From NCBI GenBank assembly GCA_013299115.1, contig JAAFKA010000001.1, positions 248,001-312,000 of the forward strand: a stretch of DNA of 64,000 nucleotides. Reading direction: 5' to 3'. The position numbers and the translations under genes were made by a program. The stretch comes from Cytophagales bacterium (lineage in GTDB: Bacteria > Bacteroidota > Bacteroidia > Cytophagales > Thermoflexibacteraceae). Each line of letters starts with the position of its first letter. The first letter of the stretch is position 1. Positions 58,668 through 64,000 of the stretch are shown in pieces. Below the pieces are notes generated by a model. It ran no database searches, had not been told where the DNA came from, and saw only the letters and a program-made list of their open reading frames with translations.

Positions 58668-59141
58668 ATGAAACTGCATACTTTAAAACCTGCACCTGGT
58701 TCTGTAAAAACAGGAAAACGTCTTGGCAGAGGTGAGGGTTCAGGAATGGGCGGCACTTCTACAAGAGGTAATAAAGGTGCTAAATCACGTTCGGGCTATA
58801 GCCGCAAGTTAGGCTTTGAAGGTGGTCAGATGCCCTTACAAAGACGTGTTCCAAAATACGGCTTTAACAGCCCTAACAGAGTGGAGTACAAAGGTATTAA
58901 CCTTGATACTTTGCAAACCTTAGTAGAAAAATTAGGCTCAACTACTATCACAGTAGAATTATTGAAGTCTAATGGCTTGGTATCTAAAAATGATTTGGTA
59001 AAAATCTTGGGTAGAGGCGAAGTAAAATCTGCTATTCAAGTTTCTGCTCATGCGTTTTCTGAAACAGCGAAAGCTGCCATAGAAAAAGCTGGTGGCAAAA
59101 CTACTGATGTTCCATTGGCAGCTCGCAAAGCTGTTGAATAA
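58668..59141 (+). CDS. rplO: 50S ribosomal protein L15
   Basis: L15 is a late-assembly protein. The glycine-rich N-terminus (GRGEGSGMGGTSTRGNKGAK) and GFEGGQMPLQRRVPKYGF are characteristic; the C-terminal part with VKILGRGEVKSAIQVSAHAF is typical. Length is 157 residues. Confidence 0.96.
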   Translation: MKLHTLKPAPGSVKTGKRLGRGEGSGMGGTSTRGNKGAKSRSGYSRKLGFEGGQMPLQRRVPKYGFNSPNRVEYKGINLDTLQTLVEKLGSTTITVELLKSNGLVSKNDLVKILGRGEVKSAIQVSAHAFSETAKAAIEKAGGKTTDVPLAARKAVE

Positions 59142-59311
59142 AGGAGAAAGGAGTACGGTTTCTGTAAATCGTACTCTATTCTTGTATCCTAATTTGTGTG
59201 AAATTGTGCAGAGCAAAGACTAATAAACTAAAAACACAAACAAACAGCTAAAATTATTGCTGCCTATTCTGTTGTTTTATTTATAGGGGTTGCTATAACG
59301 ATAAAAAATTT

Positions 59312-60652
59312 ATGAAAAAGTTTATAGAAACTATCAAAAATATATTCGCAATAGAAGAACTTCGCACTAAAATTATTAACACCATCGGGTTGTTATTGAT
59401 TTTTAGATTGGGGTCTTATATTGTGTTGCCCGGTTTGAATCCTGCTGTGTTGGCACAAGACACCAATACACAAGGTATTTTGGGGCTAATCAATGTTTTT
59501 TCTGGCGGTGCTTTTTCTCGTGCCTCTATTTTTGCTTTGGGTATCATGCCCTACATCTCTGCCTCTATCGTTATTCAGCTATTGACTATTGCTGTACCGC
59601 ATTTTCAACGGATGCAAAGAGATGGCGAATCGGGGAGAAAGAGAATGAACCAAATTACAAGGGTGCTTACCATCTTGATTGCATTGGCACAAGCATCTGC
59701 CTATATTACAGGTACGATACAAGCGGAGGCTATTATGATTGACCGTTGGTTCTTTACTGTTTCGGCTATGATTATCTTAATGTCTGGCACTATGTTTTGT
59801 ATGTGGTTGGGCGAAAGAATAGAAGACAGGGGAATTGGCAATGGAATTTCTATGCTGATAATGATAGGTATTATTTCGAGATTGCCGTTTGCTTTGATTT
59901 CAGAAGGAGCATCTAAGGGCAGTCAAGGAATGTTGTTATTTGTTTTAGAATTGGTAGCTTTGTTCTTTGTGGTAATGGGCGTTGTGCTAATTACCCAAGC
60001 TGTTAGACGTATTCCTATTCAGTATGCAAAACAAGTGGTTGCAAAAGGAAACAGAAATAGGGCTATGGCTTCAACGGGACAAAGGTCTTACTTGCCTTTG
60101 AAAATAACAACCGCAGGTGTGATGCCAATTATTTTTGCTCAATCTTTAATGTTTGTGCCTTCTTTATTGGCTTCTGCTTTTGCAGATACAAGTGATGTGG
60201 CTGTTTATATTTATACAAAATTCTCTGATTTTACCTCTTGGCAGTACAATTTGACTGTTTGCGTATTGATTATTTTGTTTACTTATTTCTACACAGCTAT
60301 CACTATCAATCCAAAACAGATAGCAGACGATATGCAACGCAATGGTGGTTTTATACCTGGTGTAGAGCCTGGTAATCCTACCGAAGAGTACATTGGTGGT
60401 GTAATAGACCGTATTACTTTGCCCGGTGCTTTGTTCTTGTCGGTGTTAGCTATTATGCCAGCTTTTGCAGCCTTAGCAGGTATTACTTCTGAATTGGCTC
60501 AATTTTATGGTGGTACTTCGTTGCTCATTATGATTGGTGTAATTTTAGATACTTTGCAAAGAATAGAAAGCTACTTGTTGATGAAACATTACGAGGGTAT
60601 GATGAAAACAGGTGAGGTTGGTGAACCCGAAGTAGTAAGTGCCATTCAATAG
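59312..60652 (+). CDS. secY: Preprotein translocase subunit SecY
   Basis: SecY is the channel of the Sec translocon; SecA (7907) is its motor. The 446-residue protein has ten predicted membrane spans. Conserved parts include INVFSGGAFSRASIFALGIM, PYISASIVIQLLTI, KGNRNRAMASTGQRSYLPLK (cytoplasmic loop) and PGVEPGNPTEEYI. A 170-bp gap separates it from rplO. The usual downstream genes map, infA and rpmJ are missing; a terminator and xseB follow. Confidence 0.97.
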   Translation: MKKFIETIKNIFAIEELRTKIINTIGLLLIFRLGSYIVLPGLNPAVLAQDTNTQGILGLINVFSGGAFSRASIFALGIMPYISASIVIQLLTIAVPHFQRMQRDGESGRKRMNQITRVLTILIALAQASAYITGTIQAEAIMIDRWFFTVSAMIILMSGTMFCMWLGERIEDRGIGNGISMLIMIGIISRLPFALISEGASKGSQGMLLFVLELVALFFVVMGVVLITQAVRRIPIQYAKQVVAKGNRNRAMASTGQRSYLPLKITTAGVMPIIFAQSLMFVPSLLASAFADTSDVAVYIYTKFSDFTSWQYNLTVCVLIILFTYFYTAITINPKQIADDMQRNGGFIPGVEPGNPTEEYIGGVIDRITLPGALFLSVLAIMPAFAALAGITSELAQFYGGTSLLIMIGVILDTLQRIESYLLMKHYEGMMKTGEVGEPEVVSAIQ

Positions 60653-60682
60653 TTTTTCTTGAAAATACTCTTTAAAATAAAC

Positions 60683-60715
60683 AAAGCCACAGATGAAAAT
60701 TTGTGGCTTTTTTTT
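60683..60715 (+). terminator. Rho-independent terminator after secY
   Basis: AAGCCACA pairs with TGTGGCTT around a short A-rich loop, followed by a long T-tract. It closes the ribosomal block transcript 31 bp after secY. Confidence 0.9.
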
Positions 60716-60783
60716 GGAAACTCTGTTAATAGTTTCTACAATCACATCTTTGCCAAATTTTGATAGTGCCACAACGTCTATTT

Positions 60784-60996
60784 ATGAAAAAAACAGCAAT
60801 TACCGAAAAAGCAAACAACGTAATCACTTACCAAGAGGCAAAACTCGAAGTAGAAAGCATAGTAAGGCAAGTGGAAAACAACGAAATACCAATAGAGCAA
60901 CAAGGAGAAGCCTTAGACAGAGCCACTTTTTTGTTGGACTTTTGCAAAACAAAGTTGCAAACTATAGAGAAAAGCCTTAATCAAAAATTAAATTAA
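60784..60996 (+). CDS. xseB: Exodeoxyribonuclease VII small subunit
   Basis: XseB is the small helical subunit of exonuclease VII, which degrades single-stranded DNA. The 70-residue product has TYQEAKLEVESIVRQVENNE, the PIEQQGEALDRATFLLDFCK helix and KLQTIEKSLNQKLN, matching the family. I chose ATG 60784 over 60760, which would add non-family residues. The large subunit xseA is not in the window. Confidence 0.88.
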   Translation: MKKTAITEKANNVITYQEAKLEVESIVRQVENNEIPIEQQGEALDRATFLLDFCKTKLQTIEKSLNQKLN

Positions 60997-61002
60997 GCAA
61001 AC

Positions 61003-61045
61003 TTTGCTACCCTCCAAGCACTTAAAGCCTTGTAAGGGTAGCAAA
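61003..61045. terminator. Hairpin between convergent xseB and SPFH genes
   Basis: TTTGCTACCCT and AGGGTAGCAAA are perfect 11-bp arms with a 21-nt loop, flanked by A/T runs on both sides, so it can serve both converging transcripts. Confidence 0.7.
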
Positions 61046-61051
61046 AAATTT

Positions 61052-62155
61052 CTACATAGGAGGCAAAGGCGGAGGTACAGTTCCAAAAACCGAAACTAAT
61101 TCTGGCACTTGTCCAGCCGTAGCCCACGCTGCCATGCCTTGTTTCCAAACGTGAGTTTGTTGGGTCAGTTGCCCTGTTTGTGCCATTTGTGCCAACTGTT
61201 GCAAGTTAAAAGGGCCTGTTTGTTGTCCATTCACAGCCACAAAAAACTGCACCATTGGCGGAGGTGGCGGCGGAGTCATATTATTTTGCTGGTTCATTTG
61301 GTTTTGCTGATTCATCTGGTTAATCATTTGATTGGCAATACCAAAACCCAAACCCATGCCCATACTTTCGTTCAACGCACCGCCTTGTGAATTGCCAATG
61401 GCATTGGCAGTTTGAAATTGAGTGTATTGATTGAGGTTGCCCAAAATGCCCATAGAACTGCGTTGGTCGAGAACTTTTTCCACTTCGGGTGGCAAAGAAA
61501 TATTTTCAATCAGCACTTTTTGTATCTGAATGCCATACTCTTCGAGTAAACCTGGTGCTATTTTTTCTTTTACGTAGCCCGAAAATTCATTGTAATTGGC
61601 AGCCATATCTAAAACAGGAATTTTGCTTTCGCCTATGATGTCTGTAAAACGAGTTACAATTTCGTTGCGGAGGTGGTCGGCTATGTCTTCTGTATAAAAC
61701 TCTGCATTAGTGCCTGCCAATTCTTTCAAAAATTTGCCCGCATCTGTTACTTTGAAGGTATAGCCACCAAAAGCCCTGATTCTAATAGCCCCAAATTCGG
61801 CGTCACGCAACATAATAGGATTTTTAGTTCCCCATTTCATGTCGTTGAAAGTTCGGGTGTTTACAAAATAAACCTCTGCCTTAAAAGGGCTATTGAAACC
61901 AAATTTCCAACTTTTGAGTGTAGTTAGAAGAGGCATATTTTGGGTGGTCAGCGTATAAGTACCGGGCGGATAAACGTCTGCTAATTGCCCTTCGTTGATA
62001 AAAACAGCCGTTTGCGACTCTCTTACCACCAACTGCGCCCCGTATTTAATTTCGTTGCCTTGTCTTTCAAAACGATAGACAATGGTATCTCTGGTATTGT
62101 CGAGCCACTCTATTACGTCTATGAATTGCCCTGTGAGTTTGCTGAAAAATGACAT
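61052..62155 (-). CDS. SPFH-domain protein with C-terminal GYF_2 domain
   Basis: Residues 1-235 match the SPFH/virion-core-like family (YdjI type): FIDVIEWLDNTRDTIVYRF, VVRESQTAVFINEGQLADVY, PPGTYTLTTQNMPLL and IRAFGGYTFKVTDAGKFLKE. A Gln/Asn/Met-rich linker and a proline run lead to a GYF_2-type domain (VQFFVAVNGQQTGPFNLQQL, then HVWKQGMAAWATAGQVPEL). YdjI-type proteins act in membrane stress responses in Bacillus; here the role is inferred. The next minus-strand genes upstream may belong to one functional group. Confidence 0.85.
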   Translation of the reverse strand: MSFFSKLTGQFIDVIEWLDNTRDTIVYRFERQGNEIKYGAQLVVRESQTAVFINEGQLADVYPPGTYTLTTQNMPLLTTLKSWKFGFNSPFKAEVYFVNTRTFNDMKWGTKNPIMLRDAEFGAIRIRAFGGYTFKVTDAGKFLKELAGTNAEFYTEDIADHLRNEIVTRFTDIIGESKIPVLDMAANYNEFSGYVKEKIAPGLLEEYGIQIQKVLIENISLPPEVEKVLDQRSSMGILGNLNQYTQFQTANAIGNSQGGALNESMGMGLGFGIANQMINQMNQQNQMNQQNNMTPPPPPPMVQFFVAVNGQQTGPFNLQQLAQMAQTGQLTQQTHVWKQGMAAWATAGQVPELVSVFGTVPPPLPPM

Positions 62156-62184
62156 GATTTGTGTGTTTTTTTTGTGTAACAGTA

Positions 62185-62202
62185 TATTTGCCTAAAGGCG
62201 AA
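62185..62202. repeat. Short palindrome of the ATTCGCC-AGGCGAAT family
   Basis: ATTTGCCTAAAGGCGAAT is an 18-bp near-palindrome related to 30474-30491. Confidence 0.55.
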
Positions 62203-62207
62203 TGGAA

Positions 62208-62252
62208 TCTTCGTAAAGATGTCATCTTTTGAAAAGCTGACATCTTTACGAA
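62208..62252. repeat. Perfect 16-bp-arm hairpin downstream of the NlpC gene
   Basis: CTTCGTAAAGATGTCA (62208-62223) and TGACATCTTTACGAAG (62237-62252) are perfect complements around a 13-nt loop. It sits between two minus-strand genes and probably limits read-through. A matching GCGAATG word flanks it on both sides. Confidence 0.75.
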
Positions 62253-62263
62253 GGCGAATGTAC

Positions 62264-62812
62264 TTAGACCACCCGCATGGCATTTAGAAATCTTTTGTTG
62301 TAGTAATCTGAAAAAAGAGTTTCTTCAACCACGCCACGCGAAGTGGAGGCATGAATCATCAGTTGCCCTGTGGCACCACCTCTGGTTACGATGCCTACGT
62401 GGGTTACAACCTTTGGTCGGCTGTCGTCTGTGGCAAAGAACACCAAATCTCCAGGTTGCAGGTCATTTCTACCAACAGGCTTGCCAAATTTGGCTTGGTC
62501 GACAGAACTGCGTGGAATTTTGACTCCTACGGTGCTAAAAGCCACAGAACTTAGCCCTGAACAGTCTATTCCTGCTTTGGTAGTACCTCCAATTTGGTGT
62601 TTTGTCCCCAAAAAAGTGCGAGCAGAAGTGATTGCACCCATTACAGCATCACTCACGCGGAGAGGTTGCTGTTTGGGAGTTTCTTCTTGGGGTTGGTTAT
62701 TGGCTACTACTTCGCTGAAAAACTTATCGAACAAGGCTTGATGAATCCGCAAATCTATGGTTACACTAATCGGATTGCCTTTGGCGTCTTTATTAAAAAC
62801 TATTCCTTGCAT
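62264..62812 (-). CDS. NlpC/P60 family peptidase
   Basis: The NlpC/P60 domain (about residues 55-182) contains the catalytic Cys in KAGIDCSGLSSVA, the His in VVTHVGIVTRGG and the third-site His in LMIHASTSRGV. Such enzymes cut peptidoglycan peptides or related amide bonds. No signal peptide is visible, so export is uncertain. The first 40 residues (FNKDAKGNPISVTIDLRIHQ) resemble small antitoxin-like N-termini by eye only. The preceding gene on the same strand is the coiled-coil protein at the window edge. Confidence 0.85.
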   Translation of the reverse strand: MQGIVFNKDAKGNPISVTIDLRIHQALFDKFFSEVVANNQPQEETPKQQPLRVSDAVMGAITSARTFLGTKHQIGGTTKAGIDCSGLSSVAFSTVGVKIPRSSVDQAKFGKPVGRNDLQPGDLVFFATDDSRPKVVTHVGIVTRGGATGQLMIHASTSRGVVEETLFSDYYNKRFLNAMRVV

Positions 62813-62876
62813 ATTGAATGAAAATAAAGGTTAGTAATAGATATGAAATGTTGGTAGTGCCACACAAGTTTGGTTC

Positions 62877-63992
62877 TTACCCCAAATTTGCATTTTTAAA
62901 CAGCGAAATATGCTCTTTGAGCCAAATAGAATTGTCTAAATCTTCCATTCTCCGCACGGTTTGCGATAGATTTTCCAAATCATTGATAACTTTTTCCTCT
63001 ACATTGCCTTCTATGTCGGTCAAAGATTGGTCTATGCTTTTGTTGGTATTTTTTTCTTGCAAATTTTTCAAATTAGCAGCCACACCTTGCAATTTTTGCC
63101 TATTGACTTCCTGAAACTTCAATCTGTCGAGTTCTTTGTCTATTTTTTTGTAATAGGCAACTCTGGTTTCTACTACATTCAGGTTTTTTTGTGCAGCCTC
63201 TATCAAGTTTTTGCCCAATTCTACACTTTCTACATCGAGTTCACTGTGAAAGTCGTTTTCCAAAATATAAGCATTTGCCCCATCAAGATTTTTGAATTGG
63301 TAAATTACTTTGGGATTATTCATTTTCGACATATCGAAGGCATCTCTTATCCGATAAATGGATTTGTAAGCCTCAAACATATTGTGTTCGAGTTCTTTTT
63401 TGAGTTGCAAATCGTCATTCAAAAACACTTGGTTGCCGCGTTGCACTTGATTTATTTTTTCCTCTGCCTCTGAAATTTTTGATTTTTGCACTATGGGTTG
63501 TTGTTGCAAAGGATTGGCAAAATTATTTGGCTGTTGTTGTTGGTAGTTGGGCGTAGTTTGGTTGAGAATAGGATTGACCTTAGCCCCGCTTAATTGCGTT
63601 TGCTGAAAACCATTGTAGGCTTGCTGCAAAATAGACAAAAATTTGGCAAATTGCCCACGTTGGAAATAACGGGCTTTGAGTTGTATTTTTTTGCCATCTT
63701 GGGTGCGAATGATGCAACGGGTATCGGGGTGGTAGGTGTTGCTGTGGCGACTATCATCATGGATTAAAATAGTGGCAACTTCGCCTTTTTTCAAAGGAGC
63801 AGACCCTCTTTTGCGATTTTTATATTTTTCGACCACCTCCACACTTTTAATATCGGCAAAATGAACAAAATGCTCTTCGTTTTGGTAGCCTGTGGTTAAA
63901 GACAAGGTGCTTTCCGTTATTTCTAAATCTTTGAGTTGGTGCTGAAAAAACTCCGTAGCTAACGGAATACCTACGGCAAACAAGCCAATCAT
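62877..63992 (-). CDS. Coiled-coil protein with N-terminal hydrophobic segment, incomplete 5' end
   Basis: The visible 371 residues begin with a hydrophobic stretch (IGLFAVGIPLATEFF), then a beta-rich region resembling a PH-like fold (STLSLTTGYQNEEHFVHFAD, then ATILIHDDSRHSNTYHPDTR). A Gln/Asn-rich linker with YQQQQPNN and a long coiled coil (about 200-370) follow. No stop precedes the ATG at 63992 before the window ends, so the true start may lie outside. I do not recognise the family; proximity to the SPFH and NlpC genes suggests an envelope-related group. Confidence 0.6.
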   Translation of the reverse strand: MIGLFAVGIPLATEFFQHQLKDLEITESTLSLTTGYQNEEHFVHFADIKSVEVVEKYKNRKRGSAPLKKGEVATILIHDDSRHSNTYHPDTRCIIRTQDGKKIQLKARYFQRGQFAKFLSILQQAYNGFQQTQLSGAKVNPILNQTTPNYQQQQPNNFANPLQQQPIVQKSKISEAEEKINQVQRGNQVFLNDDLQLKKELEHNMFEAYKSIYRIRDAFDMSKMNNPKVIYQFKNLDGANAYILENDFHSELDVESVELGKNLIEAAQKNLNVVETRVAYYKKIDKELDRLKFQEVNRQKLQGVAANLKNLQEKNTNKSIDQSLTDIEGNVEEKVINDLENLSQTVRRMEDLDNSIWLKEHISLFKNANLG

Positions 63993-64000
63993 AGAAAAAA

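Noticed and set aside
59142-59311. GAGTACG...CGTACTC hairpin between rplO and secY as a terminator
   Set aside because: It is not followed by a T-tract, and secY is expected to be in the same transcript.

Overview
The window looks like a piece of a Bacteroidota chromosome, probably Cytophagales-like. It is AT-rich, its genes lack clear Shine-Dalgarno sequences, and many promoters fit the Bacteroidota -7 box TAnnTTTG (for example before rnpB, recQ, secA and an SDR gene). Family-typical genes agree: a very long SecA without a C-terminal zinc motif, a CzcA-TolC fusion, an SpmA-SpmB fusion, RicT with a Cys-rich N-terminus and a viroplasmin-RNase H fusion. The genus cannot be named from sequence alone.

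Layout. 0-14 kb is mostly housekeeping: a TPR protein, RNase HI, a DUF3592 protein, RNase P RNA, a phosphopantetheinyl transferase, 3-hydroxyanthranilate dioxygenase, SpmAB, a DUF4349 lipoprotein, SecA, an SDR, TruB and RicT. 14.3-16.4 kb holds an AIPR-type phage-resistance gene between two related palindromes. 16.4-30 kb holds a methyltransferase, an acyltransferase, MscL, a glycosyltransferase, adenine deaminase, ACP phosphodiesterase, a retropepsin-like protease behind three operator-like dyads, an App1-type phosphatase, a SiaC-like protein, XerD, RecQ and an AlbA_2 protein. 30.5-35.6 kb is an etfB-etfA pair split by four accessory genes and surrounded by simple repeats and hairpin arrays. 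36-37.2 kb is an HTH plus nucleotidyltransferase pair resembling a toxin-antitoxin module. 37.5-42.1 kb is a metal-efflux RND pump fused to its outer-membrane channel; its coding sequence contains a GC-rich palindromic insertion.

The most unusual region is 42.0-45.5 kb. A two-gene operon encodes an unrecognised helper protein and a 757-residue MinD-like KGGVGR ATPase - leucine-rich repeat - TIR protein, an NLR-like set of parts in reverse order. The operon lies between two 93-bp direct copies (91/93 identical) of the 3' end of the upstream pump gene, which marks it as an inserted or rearranged island. A second, decaying copy of the same gene pair lies at 47.8-49.1 kb, with a frameshifted and nonsense-interrupted helper and a truncated KGGAGR ATPase. 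I infer an anti-phage or other conflict system that pairs a conserved helper with a KGGVGR ATPase carrying an exchangeable C-terminal effector.

49.3-53.3 kb has an AsmA-like protein and an SDR transcribed divergently. 53.4-60.7 kb is a ribosomal protein block from rplP to secY. It is cut off from rpsC upstream and from map/infA/rpsM downstream, and begins with a structured leader that ends in a terminator-like hairpin. 60.8-64 kb has xseB, an SPFH-GYF protein, an NlpC/P60 protein and a coiled-coil membrane protein cut by the window edge. Several families of dispersed hairpin repeats fill the intergenic gaps. I saw no tRNA, rRNA, CRISPR array or transposase.
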